Source of the DNA: Nostoc sp. WHI
GTDB lineage: Bacteria; Cyanobacteriota; Cyanobacteriia; Cyanobacteriales; Nostocaceae
DNA length: 35,537 bases
Direction: 5' to 3'
NCBI RefSeq assembly: GCF_015714725.1
Contig: NZ_WBKM01000276.1
Location: 1-35,537, forward strand
Every line of letters starts with the position of its first letter. Positions within the stretch are counted from its first letter, which is position 1. The translations under genes and the position numbers were made by a program. The notes beneath the pieces are model-generated. The model saw only the letters and a program-made list of their open reading frames with translations. It ran no database searches and was not told where the DNA came from. Of the stretch, positions 1 to 6,698 are shown piece by piece.

Positions 1-112
1 CCTCTGAACTCGGAAGTTGCACCTCTGAACTCGGAAGTTGCACCTCTGAACTCGGAAGTTGCACCTCTGAACTCGGAAGTTGCACCTTTGAACTCGGAAG
101 TTGCACCTTTAA
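1..112. repeat. 21-bp direct tandem repeat, at least 5 copies, cut by window start
   Basis: A unit beginning CCTCTGAACTCGG and ending GTTGCA is repeated head to tail from base 1 (copies at 1, 22, 43, 64 and 85, then a partial). The first four copies are identical; the fifth has one change (CCTTTG). The length, 21 bp, is a multiple of 3 and of 7, so one frame stays open from base 1 to a stop at 172-174 and would encode a PLNSEVA heptapeptide repeat. It may be intergenic or the end of an upstream gene. It ends about 10 bases before the start of the permease gene. Confidence 0.9.
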
Positions 113-121
113 GGTTGAATT

Positions 122-1312
122 ATGAGTTTTTATCAATGCCCTATGCCCAATGCCCCACGCCCCATGCCCAATAACAAATTAACTTGGCTACGTAAAAACC
201 TATTTAGTACTTGGTACAACAGCCTGTTAACTGTTATCTGTTTAGTGTTGCTGTTTTGGGTAGTGCAAGGAATTCTAACTTGGGCAACAACTCAAGCACA
301 ATGGGCGGTAATTCAGGTTAATTTACGTTTATTTTTAGTTGGGAGGTTTCCTCAAGCCCTGTATTGGCGAACTTGGATTGTGTTTGCGATCGCTTTGACT
401 TTAGGCGCCATAACTGGGGGTGTATTTTTTAGCAAACAACAGTTAACAAGGCGCAAAATTGCTTTTTTTACTTTCATCATCGGCGTTTTGTTAGTTATTT
501 TACCAATAGACTTTACATCCCGCCTTTGGTTATTATTAATTGCAGTTTTGCTATTTGCAGGTTTTTGGCTTGGGGGAAAATTTACTAAGGTACTAACTCC
601 TTGGCTTTCCCTATTATGGTTATTGTCTTTCCCCGTTATTCTCTGGCTAATTGGCGGTGGATTTGGATTGCAATCTGTCTCTACAAATTTGTGGAACGGT
701 TTACTACTTACCCTACTAATGGCAGCAGTCAGTATTGTGCTTTCCTTTCCCATTGGGGTTTTATTAGCTTTAGGACGCACAAGCGATTTGCCTGTAGTCC
801 GTTGGTTTTCTATCCTGTATATTGAAATTGTTAGGGGAGTACCACTGATTGGAATTTTGTTCCTCGCTCAGGTAATGCTGCCGTTATTATTGTCAGCAGA
901 TGTACGTTTAGATCGGGTATTGCGAGCAATTGCTGGACTAATACTCTTTAGTGCTGCTTACATGGCAGAAAACGTGCGTGGTGGACTTCAATCAGTTCCT
1001 CGCGGACAAATTGAAGCAGCCATTGCATTAGGATTAAATACAGCCTTAGTGGTTTTATTAATTGTCCTACCTCAAGCTTTACGTGCTGTTATTCCTGTCC
1101 TTGTCGGTCAATTTATTGGCTTATTTAAAGACACTTCACTCTTATCTTTAGTGGGATTAGTAGAACTAACAGGTATTGCCCGTTCAATATTGGCACAACC
1201 ACAGTTTCTTGGTCGCTATGCAGAAGTTTATCTATTTATTGGATTTATTTATTGGATATTTTGTTACTCGATGTCCTTGGCTTCTAAGCGGTTAGAAAGA
1301 CAGTTAAGTTAG
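122..1312 (+). CDS. amino-acid ABC transporter permease (AapM/BztC/NatH-like, HisM family)
   Basis: A polytopic inner-membrane protein of up to 396 residues. The C-terminal half (about 190-390) is a binding-protein-dependent permease domain with the EAA loop visible at about 283-306 (ENVRGGLQSVP through EAAIALGLN), the site that contacts the ATPase. The N-terminal half has about five extra hydrophobic segments (near 35-52, 84-103, 114-129, 136-151, 163-180), as in the AapM/BztC/NatH subunits of general L-amino-acid transporters. The partner permease and binding protein are probably upstream, outside the window. The ATG at 122 has AAGG 7 bases upstream, but residues 5-18 are encoded by heptamer repeats, so the ATGs at 143 or 164 are alternative starts. 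The family is clear; substrate (neutral or acidic amino acids) is inferred. Confidence 0.87.
   Translation: MSFYQCPMPNAPRPMPNNKLTWLRKNLFSTWYNSLLTVICLVLLFWVVQGILTWATTQAQWAVIQVNLRLFLVGRFPQALYWRTWIVFAIALTLGAITGGVFFSKQQLTRRKIAFFTFIIGVLLVILPIDFTSRLWLLLIAVLLFAGFWLGGKFTKVLTPWLSLLWLLSFPVILWLIGGGFGLQSVSTNLWNGLLLTLLMAAVSIVLSFPIGVLLALGRTSDLPVVRWFSILYIEIVRGVPLIGILFLAQVMLPLLLSADVRLDRVLRAIAGLILFSAAYMAENVRGGLQSVPRGQIEAAIALGLNTALVVLLIVLPQALRAVIPVLVGQFIGLFKDTSLLSLVGLVELTGIARSILAQPQFLGRYAEVYLFIGFIYWIFCYSMSLASKRLERQLS
137..171. repeat. STRR-type heptamer repeat inside the permease start region
   Basis: Five consecutive heptamers of the TGCCCNA type (TGCCCTA, TGCCCAA, TGCCCCA, CGCCCCA, TGCCCAA) run from 137 to 171. 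This is the short tandemly repeated repetitive sequence class known from heterocystous cyanobacteria. The same motif in reverse complement closes the window (GCATTGG at 35509-35537). Here it lies inside the predicted coding sequence of the permease. Confidence 0.75.
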
Positions 1313-1313
1313 T

Positions 1314-1339
1314 AATTAAGAGAGAGTTCTCTTTTAATT
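1314..1339. terminator. weak stem-loop between convergent permease and Rpn genes
   Basis: AATTAAGAGA is followed after a short loop by TCTCTTTTAATT, an inverted repeat with a two-base bulge, just after the permease stop codon. It has a T-run inside the right arm only. It may end transcription of the permease, but the stem is weak. Confidence 0.35.
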
Positions 1340-1397
1340 CTGACTTCTGACTCCTATTCATTTTTTAACTTTTACCTTGTTCGGCCAGTTGTATGAT

Positions 1398-2273
1398 TTA
1401 TTGTGCATCTAACCAAGCTTGTAAATCCGCCAAGCTGGTAAAATCCAACAGAGCAACGCTTAGATTTTCAAGCACTGCTAAGGGTAAAGGAGAAATCGTT
1501 GTTTGTATTTCCTCAGACAACTCTTGCCCAAGACGCTTAGTTAATTGTCGAACAATCAACTTAACCGTTGCTTCCTGTCGTCCTTCTTGTCGTCCTTCTT
1601 GTCGTCCTTCTTGTCGTCCTTCTTCCTTAATTTCTCGATAAACTCTCGTTTGCTGTAAAGTTATCCCTAACATGACTTCTACCTCCGCTCGACTCAGTTG
1701 TTCAAATTTATAGACCATTATGGTCGTTATCAATTCTATTATGGCGCGACTTGATACTTGGGGTACTTCTTGACCTGTTCTGGTTAGCAAATACCTAGCT
1801 TCTTCTGGTGCTTGGTCTTCTTCTATCGTAGTTAGTACCATCAGTGCTAAACCCAAAGGTAATTGACGAATATCTCCTAATTCGTCTAAGTAAACGCGAT
1901 CTACTTGTTCGCTATTAAGAAATGCACGGTAGGGATAAGTATTACTTTGTTCAATACGGCGGGATGGGTAAATTACCACTGCTTGCCAATCACTGTATCT
2001 CACACGGTTGCGATAGAAGTACAATAACGACTCGGCAAATAGCCTTTCGTAGAGCATTTCATCTTTCTGAAATTGAACTTCGCTGAAATATACAATCCCT
2101 GCATCGGCGGTATCAGGTGGAAGAAACACACCATCAATTTCAAACTTGGGTTCCTTGACAGCTACGGAATCAAAGCGATAATTATCAGCATTTGCTGGAG
2201 GATTTGCCAATAATTCAAATAATAGGCTTGGGGATTGTTGAAATAGTTTGTAGAAAATTGAGTCTCGGCGCAT
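1398..2273 (-). CDS. Rpn family recombination-promoting nuclease/putative transposase (DUF2887 + DUF4351)
   Basis: A 291-residue cytoplasmic protein. The N-terminal part matches the Rpn/PD-(D/E)XK family abundant in cyanobacteria: MRRDSIFYKLF opening, D47 in FEIDGVFLPP and the E-x-Q pair E65/Q67 in YFSEVQFQ are the likely metal-binding nuclease residues. About 217-235 is a four-fold EGRQ repeat, followed by a DUF4351-like C-terminus ending in a DLQAWL motif. It is convergent with the permease and lies between the permease and ATPase genes of what looks like one transporter, so it is probably a later insertion. Rpn proteins promote RecA-independent recombination in E. coli; whether this copy is active is unknown. 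The reading frame is intact. Confidence 0.88.
   Translation of the reverse strand: MRRDSIFYKLFQQSPSLLFELLANPPANADNYRFDSVAVKEPKFEIDGVFLPPDTADAGIVYFSEVQFQKDEMLYERLFAESLLYFYRNRVRYSDWQAVVIYPSRRIEQSNTYPYRAFLNSEQVDRVYLDELGDIRQLPLGLALMVLTTIEEDQAPEEARYLLTRTGQEVPQVSSRAIIELITTIMVYKFEQLSRAEVEVMLGITLQQTRVYREIKEEGRQEGRQEGRQEGRQEATVKLIVRQLTKRLGQELSEEIQTTISPLPLAVLENLSVALLDFTSLADLQAWLDAQ
1571..1618. repeat. 12-bp tandem repeat encoding EGRQ
   Basis: Four head-to-tail copies of CTTCYTGTCGTC (plus strand) give (R)QEG repeats on the minus strand in the Rpn-family gene. Such short in-frame coding repeats between the nuclease domain and DUF4351 expand and contract easily and probably form a charged linker. Confidence 0.9.
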
Positions 2274-2543
2274 ACAGGCGTGGCGAAAAATTTATTTAAC
2301 CTCATAATATATCTTCATAGGACTTACACCACAAATTTTATTAATAACTGATTTTGTGATGTAGTGGCATCGTTCTGGCAAAATATTAAATACGCGATCG
2401 CGCTGTTAAATCTTACTAATTAAGGTTATTATTGATAGGCGATCGCTGCTACAAAAAATCAGCAAATCTCTGATTGTCACCCTATTAGCTTATTGCTAGG
2501 CATCGCTAATTTACTCGGTTAAATAATTCGGAGGTGCAAATCT
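2274..2543. other. intergenic region between Rpn gene and ABC ATPase
   Basis: AT-rich, with HIP1 octamers near 2396-2403 and 2441-2448. It must hold divergent promoters for the Rpn gene and the ATPase, but no convincing -35/-10 pair or NtcA box (GTA-N8-TAC) was recognised. A strong ribosome binding site (GGAGGTG, 2530-2536) precedes the GTG start of the ATPase. Confidence 0.6.
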
Positions 2544-3287
2544 GTGACAACAGAACAAAAACCGATAATTATTGCTGAAGATGTTCACAAGTGGTATGGA
2601 AAATTCCACGCTCTCCAGGGGGTGAGCTTAACAGTAAATCGCGGAGAAGTAGTAGTATTGATGGGGCCATCTGGTTCAGGAAAATCCACCTTTATCCGCA
2701 CATTCAACGCTCTAGAAGAATACCAAAAGGGAAGAATTGAAATCGACGGTATTACCCTCAGTCATGACTTGCGAAATATTGAAACAATTCGCCAAGAAGT
2801 GGGAATGGTATTTCAGCAATTTAATTTATTTCCTCATCTCACAGTGCTGCAAAATATTTCTTTAGCACCAATTTGGGTACGGCGATCGCCAAAGCCAAAA
2901 GCTGAAGAATTGGCGATGCAACTATTAGAAAGAGTGGGAATTTTAGAACAGGCACAGAAATATCCAGGACAGTTATCTGGTGGACAACAGCAACGAGTAG
3001 CGATCGCTCGTGCTTTAGCCATGCAACCTAAAATTATGCTGTTTGACGAACCCACCTCAGCCTTAGATCCAGAAATGGTACGAGAAGTTTTGGATGTAAT
3101 GCGAAGTCTTGCGCGTGATGGGATGACAATGGTAGTCGTCACTCACGAAGTTGGATTTGCTCGTGAAGTAGCCGATCGAGTTATTTTAATGGATAGCGGT
3201 TCCCTCGTCGAATCATCCACCCCCGACACCTTTTTTAACAACCCCAAAGAAGAAAGAACACGCAAATTTTTGTCGCAAATTCTCTAA
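2544..3287 (+). CDS. amino-acid ABC transporter ATP-binding protein (GlnQ/BgtA type)
   Basis: A 247-residue cytoplasmic ATPase of the polar amino-acid uptake family. Visible motifs: Walker A GPSGSGKS at 41-48, Q-loop near Q91/Q92 ([10 protein letters not shown]), signature LSGGQ at 144-148, Walker B IMLFDEP at about 164-170, D-loop SALDP and switch His201. It would energise the permease at 122-1312. The GTG start at 2544 is supported by GGAGGTG 7 bases upstream and by the conserved start of homology soon after it. In Anabaena one ATPase (BgtA) serves more than one amino-acid transporter, so sharing is possible. Length is normal for the family. Confidence 0.93.
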   Translation: MTTEQKPIIIAEDVHKWYGKFHALQGVSLTVNRGEVVVLMGPSGSGKSTFIRTFNALEEYQKGRIEIDGITLSHDLRNIETIRQEVGMVFQQFNLFPHLTVLQNISLAPIWVRRSPKPKAEELAMQLLERVGILEQAQKYPGQLSGGQQQRVAIARALAMQPKIMLFDEPTSALDPEMVREVLDVMRSLARDGMTMVVVTHEVGFAREVADRVILMDSGSLVESSTPDTFFNNPKEERTRKFLSQIL

Positions 3288-3299
3288 AACCTTTGCGAT

Positions 3300-3333
3300 A
3301 CTCTGCGCTTACCTCTGCGCCCCTTTGCGTTTC
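3300..3333. repeat. CTCTGCG/CCTTTGCG dispersed repeat, copy 1
   Basis: A run of related units (ACTCTGCGC, ACCTCTGCGC, CCCTTTGCG) follows the ATPase stop codon. A near-identical block lies at 24615-24653. This is a short intergenic repeat family common in Nostocales; its function is unknown. Confidence 0.7.
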
Positions 3334-3422
3334 AATTCAAATTATTGTTTCTCTAGGTTGTCAATATATTATTGAAATAGAAATATTTAAATCAAGCACC
3401 GCTCTAAATTGGAATTGAACCC

Positions 3423-3839
3423 GTGTCTGCGAAAGATGCTTTTCATACAGTTGTCAAAACAGCACTTGAGAAAGAAGGGTGGTTAATCACTCATGATCCT
3501 TATACCCTCCAGGCAGGAACCCTTGAATTGTATATTGATTTAGGAGCAGAAAAAGTTATTGCAGCCGAAAAAGAAGGACAAAAAATAGCTGTTGAAATTA
3601 AAAGCTTTTTGAGTCCGTCAAAAATCACAGAACTTTATGCTGCATTAGGACAATTTATCATTTACCGAATTGCTTTACAAGAACAAGAAGCCAATCGCAC
3701 TTTATATTTAGCCATTCCTAGTACTGTTTACAATAATTTTTTTATACTTCCATTTATCCAATCTGTAATTAAAACTAATCAACTCTTTTTATTAATTTAT
3801 AATATTGAACAAGAGACGATTACACAATGGCAAAGCTAG
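3423..3839 (+). CDS. XisH-family protein (fdxN element excision controlling factor-like)
   Basis: A 138-residue protein starting MSAKDAFHTVVKTALEKEGW, typical of XisH. The family has a PD-(D/E)XK nuclease-like core; here D39 (ELYIDLG) and E58-x-K60 (AVEIKSF) are the candidate catalytic residues. In Anabaena, XisH and XisI assist the XisF recombinase in excising the fdxN element, but most cyanobacterial paralogues are not linked to any element. No xisF or element boundary is visible here. The GTG start at 3423 matches the family N-terminus. The gene overlaps the following XisI-family gene by 13 bases, so the two are probably translated together. Confidence 0.92.
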   Translation: MSAKDAFHTVVKTALEKEGWLITHDPYTLQAGTLELYIDLGAEKVIAAEKEGQKIAVEIKSFLSPSKITELYAALGQFIIYRIALQEQEANRTLYLAIPSTVYNNFFILPFIQSVIKTNQLFLLIYNIEQETITQWQS

Positions 3840-4159
3840 ACGAATATCGACAATATATTAAGAATTTGCTTCAACAACACGCTAGTACTGTTTGGGATAA
3901 TCGCATTCAAGCCCAGACAATTTTTGATCCAGAACACGATCATTATCAATTAGTTTATGTAGGTTGGCGCGATCAAAACCGCATATATGGGCCTGTTCTC
4001 CATCTAGATATTATTGACGAGAAAATTTGGATTCAGCAAGATGGAACAGAGGTAGGAATTGCTAATGAATTAGTTGAATTAGGTGTCCCAAAAGAGGATA
4101 TTATTTTAGGTTTCCAGTTACCCTCTGTGCGTAAATATACAGATTTTGCTATTAGTTGA
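3827..4159 (+). CDS. XisI-family protein
   Basis: A 110-residue protein with the family pattern MAKLDEYRQYIKNLL at the start, YQLVYVGW in the middle and GPVLHLDI, DEKIWIQQDGTE, ELVELGVPKEDIILGF and a C-terminal RKYTDFAI. It is the invariable partner of XisH-type proteins. The 13-base overlap with the upstream gene supports a co-translated pair. By its arrangement (small gene overlapping a nuclease-fold gene) it could be the inhibitor or regulator of that protein; this is inference. Confidence 0.92.
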   Translation: MAKLDEYRQYIKNLLQQHASTVWDNRIQAQTIFDPEHDHYQLVYVGWRDQNRIYGPVLHLDIIDEKIWIQQDGTEVGIANELVELGVPKEDIILGFQLPSVRKYTDFAIS

Positions 4160-4219
4160 TTGAAGGGTGATAATTTCAGCCATTTTCTACCAGCTTGCCT
4201 TTTACTTATGATTGTATCT

Positions 4220-4258
4220 GCGATCGCTCTGCATCTTCTGGTTAAAAAGAGCGATCGC
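4220..4258. terminator. HIP1-containing inverted repeat after the XisH/XisI pair
   Basis: An 11-base perfect inverted repeat (GCGATCGCTCT at 4220-4230 and AGAGCGATCGC at 4248-4258) with a 17-base loop, 60 bases after the XisI stop. Both arms carry HIP1. There is only a short T-stretch after it, so termination is possible but unproven. It also lies downstream of the minus-strand gene at 4282-4464. Confidence 0.45.
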
Positions 4259-4281
4259 TTTAAATAAAAAATATCTCTGCA

Positions 4282-4464
4282 TCAATCTTTCTCAATTTTA
4301 TAAGTTTGTGGTTCAAAGACAATTTTTTCATATTCATCTAAATTAACAAAAATTAAGTTACCTTTTTCTACATTCTCTAAAGCTTTGAGTAGATGTTTTT
4401 TGTTAGTTTCTGATTTCAGAAGATAGGTAGTTTCGTCTTCTTCAGATTGTGGTTCAACTAGCAT
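4282..4464 (-). CDS. small orphan antitoxin-like protein (YefM C-terminal-like)
   Basis: A 60-residue ORF. The stretch ETTYLLKSETNKKHLLKALE resembles the toxin-binding tail of YefM/Axe antitoxins (ETxYLLxSxxNxxRLLxAL), followed by GNLIFVNLDEYEKI. The DNA-binding N-terminal half of YefM is absent, and no RelE/YoeB-type toxin gene is next to it. No strong ribosome binding site precedes the ATG. It may be a solitary antitoxin, a remnant, or an anti-toxin acting in trans. The family link is by eye only. Confidence 0.6.
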   Translation of the reverse strand: MLVEPQSEEDETTYLLKSETNKKHLLKALENVEKGNLIFVNLDEYEKIVFEPQTYKIEKD

Positions 4465-4532
4465 AATAACTTGTACGACAGTTTTCGCATCTTTATCAGC
4501 CTATTGTAACTTTATCTGACTGAGATGAATTT

Positions 4533-4591
4533 GAGCGATCGCTTGCTTTTCTTTCTTAGCCTGGGCGGTTTTTTAAAAAGAGCGATCGCTA
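4533..4591. repeat. HIP1-flanked stem-loop
   Basis: GAGCGATCGCT near 4533 and AGAGCGATCGCT near 4580 flank an interval with a run of Ts (GGTTTTTTAAAAAG). The left arm reads as inverted repeat with the right arm through the palindromic HIP1 core. It is probably a by-product of HIP1 density rather than a dedicated element. Confidence 0.35.
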
Positions 4592-4712
4592 TTAGACAGA
4601 ATAGAACTCAAATTGGGAATACTGAGTAAAGCGAGGTTATTTGCTGCGGAGAATCCAAGCGACTTTTTGCCAGATATAGCGCTACTGAGTATTTATCAAC
4701 TTGGAGAAAATT

Positions 4713-5846
4713 ATGAGTTTACCAGTAACAGCAACCTTTATGCTTGCTGATTGGATCATTAAAGGAATTGCAGATGGAACATTGGAAAGGGTTGGAGGTG
4801 TAATCCGAGAAGTAGGAAGCAAACATATTGTTACCTGGTTACGGGAGCAGGGATCTCCTACTGGAAATCAGTTAGGGGAACTTGGGCGAAGTCTGCAAGT
4901 AACTAGTGCAGTCAGTATACTTAATCTTGGTGTCTCAGTTATAGGCTTTGCTGTGATAGCACAACGCTTAAAAGAATTAGAGCAACGGCTACAACAAGCA
5001 CAAAAACTATTAAATCACATTAACCGTAAAATTGATGTTAGTTTCTATGCAAATTTTCGTGCTGCAATCGAATTAGCAAATAATGCCTTTACGATGGCTA
5101 ATACTGAAAATCGTAAAAGCAGCGCACTACAAGCTATTAACCGCTTTTTAGAAGCAGAGCATATTTATGCTGAATACATCGATATCGAAATTGAGCAAAA
5201 AAGCCAAATTGCTGATGAATATCTGCTGACTTTATCTTTAGCTTACCTATCTGAAGCACGTTGCTATTTAGAATTAGAGGAACACAATACAGCACTTCGC
5301 CGCTTTCAAGAAGGAGCAAAAGTTCTTCGTTCACGTATTAAAAAATATATTGGCATTCTACTCACTTCTAACCCAGCAGCATACTTACAACCTTGTTACA
5401 AAGGTCAGATAGATTTGCGTAGGCTAACACGAATTTACCAATGGATTGACCCAAAATTAGATGAAAATGCAGTTTTTGAGATGCAACGTGAGAACTTATT
5501 TAAAATGGGAGAAGAGTTATATTCTAGATATAAATGGGTAGATTCACTCCCGCCAGCAATTTTAACTCGCGATGAAGTTCAAGGAGGTTGGTTTGGCCCA
5601 GATCATAAGGATTTAAAACAGGAAGCAGATAAACGTCTTCCTAAAGTTATGGAAGCGGTTGAATCTATAATAGAAACCCATTGCCGTTTTAAATCTTACC
5701 AAACAGAAGTACAAGCAATATCCCAATTAGGAATCAGTTTTCATGACTGGCTTAAATTAACTCCATTTACAGAAGTTAAACCAGAGGGTGCAAAATTAAT
5801 ATACATTATTCCATCCAAACCTTTAGATTTACAGCCTTCCATCTGA
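4713..5846 (+). CDS. hypothetical protein: membrane segment plus coiled coil plus helical domain
   Basis: The start is taken at ATG 4713 because GGAG lies 6 bases upstream; an in-frame TTG at 4701 would add four residues. The 377-residue product is highly helical. It has an amphipathic N-terminus (ADWIIKGIADGTLERVGGVI), one hydrophobic segment near 65-85 (SILNLGVSVIGFAVIA), a coiled coil directly after it (QRLKELEQRLQQAQKLL), then a domain with conserved-looking runs (ANFRAAIELANNAF, AINRFLEAEHIYAEY, LSEARCYLELEE, TSNPAAYL, DENAVFEMQRENLF). No enzyme motif is visible. The shape recalls membrane-inserting effectors, but function is unknown. It sits in a toxin-antitoxin-rich island and has no obvious operon partner. 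Confidence 0.75.
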   Translation: MSLPVTATFMLADWIIKGIADGTLERVGGVIREVGSKHIVTWLREQGSPTGNQLGELGRSLQVTSAVSILNLGVSVIGFAVIAQRLKELEQRLQQAQKLLNHINRKIDVSFYANFRAAIELANNAFTMANTENRKSSALQAINRFLEAEHIYAEYIDIEIEQKSQIADEYLLTLSLAYLSEARCYLELEEHNTALRRFQEGAKVLRSRIKKYIGILLTSNPAAYLQPCYKGQIDLRRLTRIYQWIDPKLDENAVFEMQRENLFKMGEELYSRYKWVDSLPPAILTRDEVQGGWFGPDHKDLKQEADKRLPKVMEAVESIIETHCRFKSYQTEVQAISQLGISFHDWLKLTPFTEVKPEGAKLIYIIPSKPLDLQPSI

Positions 5847-5870
5847 AATAATTACAGGATTAAAGATGAA

Positions 5871-6287
5871 TTAATTAAGGTCAATAAAGTCTCTAGGAGT
5901 AATAATCTGGTTTCGATATTCGGCTAGGGTCTTGAGTGATAAAAGGTCTTGAAATCCTGTGATTAAAAATTCTGCATTGGCATCTTTAGCAAGTTATAAA
6001 AATTTGTTGTCATCTGGATCTCTACAGGTGTTTATTTGAGATTTTATTTCTATAAATTGACTGGATTTTTTAACTATGTCCAAAAAATCTTGTCGGTCTT
6101 GATCTGAGATATATTTATCGAACTTACGTTTGTAAATTCGTGTGTTTAATTCTTGATAAGTTTCATCGCTTTGAGCAATTTTGAATTCTTTATAGACTTT
6201 ATCTAGGGCTTTACAGGCTGTTCCATTAGGACTTATAGCAGCACTAAGTAACACATTTGTGTCAATGACAATTAGTTTATGATTCAT
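5871..6287 (-). pseudogene. PIN-domain toxin gene interrupted by one in-frame TAA
   Basis: The first 97 codons encode a PIN-family toxin: MNHKLIVIDTNVLLSA with the first catalytic Asp, a mid acidic region, and CRDPDDNKFL. A TAA at 5994-5996 then stops the frame. Reading on in the same frame gives 40 more codons of normal PIN C-terminus (LAKDANAEFLITGFQDLLS and IITPRDFIDL) to a natural TAA at 5871-5873. The family pattern FLELA places Glu (GAA) where TAA now stands, so a single G-to-T change explains the break. Without the tail the PIN fold lacks its last strand and the ITGFQDLL acidic site, so the toxin is probably inactive. The start overlaps the antitoxin stop as ATGA. Confidence 0.88.
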
Positions 6288-6508
6288 CCATCGGCGAGTA
6301 ATTCTTCTAAAGTTTCTTCGGTTAATCCTTTGGCTTGAGCATTTCTGCCGATTCTGTCAAAAACACTAAGTAAATCTTCATCTTTATTATTTGAAGAGGT
6401 TTTCTTTATTTCTTGAATAAGTTGTTCTTGTTCTTGTGCGGGAAGTTGTAGGGCAAGATTAAGAATTTGCTCGAAGGTTAGGGGGAGTTGATAGTTTTTT
6501 TGAGTCAT
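6284..6508 (-). CDS. antitoxin partner of the broken PIN toxin
   Basis: A protein of 74 residues if it starts at ATG 6508 (MTQKNYQLPLTFEQ); the frame is open to a TTG at 6565 but that leader looks non-coding. It contains LTFEQILNLALQLPAQEQEQLI and a C-terminal acidic tail (GLTEETLEELLADG), as in many cyanobacterial PIN-associated antitoxins that lack a classic DNA-binding fold. The stop overlaps the toxin start by 4 bases (ATGA), a sign of translational coupling. The antitoxin remains intact although its toxin is interrupted. Confidence 0.8.
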   Translation of the reverse strand: MTQKNYQLPLTFEQILNLALQLPAQEQEQLIQEIKKTSSNNKDEDLLSVFDRIGRNAQAKGLTEETLEELLADG

Positions 6509-6533
6509 GGTGAGTTTTGGAGTTAGGGAATAG

Positions 6534-6698
6534 AAACTTGTTAGCTTTATAAAAATTAAGTACAAGGGTGAAATCTTTCCGTCAAATTATCCAGCTAATG
6601 ATTCTGGTACAGCCTACATAGATTTTTTTCAATTTGATACCAGGACGAATACACGCAAAGGAATTATTGCTATAGATTTACAAAGGTGGAAACCATGA
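6534..6698 (+). pseudogene. 5'-truncated remnant upstream of XRE antitoxin (probable toxin partner)
   Basis: An open frame without any start codon runs from a stop at 6531-6533 to TGA at 6696-6698. It encodes KYKGEIFPSNYPANDSG, AYIDFFQFDTRT and GIIAIDLQRWKP. The composition looks like protein, and the TGA overlaps the ATG of the next gene as TGATG, the usual toxin-antitoxin coupling. The 5' part is missing: its place is taken by the promoter/start region of the opposite-strand antitoxin at 6284-6508. I infer a lost partner gene of unknown family. Confidence 0.55.

Noticed and set aside
1571..1618. CRISPR-like short repeat
   Set aside because: Units are contiguous 12-mers with no spacers, inside a coding frame; the same applies to the 21-bp and 42-bp arrays elsewhere.
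2274..2543. NtcA-binding site (GTA-N8-TAC) upstream of the ABC ATPase
   Set aside because: Looked for because amino-acid transporters are often nitrogen controlled, but no matching site was found.
3423..4159. Boundary of an fdxN-type excisable element
   Set aside because: No recombinase and no paired direct repeats flanking the region were seen; XisH/XisI paralogues are common without elements.
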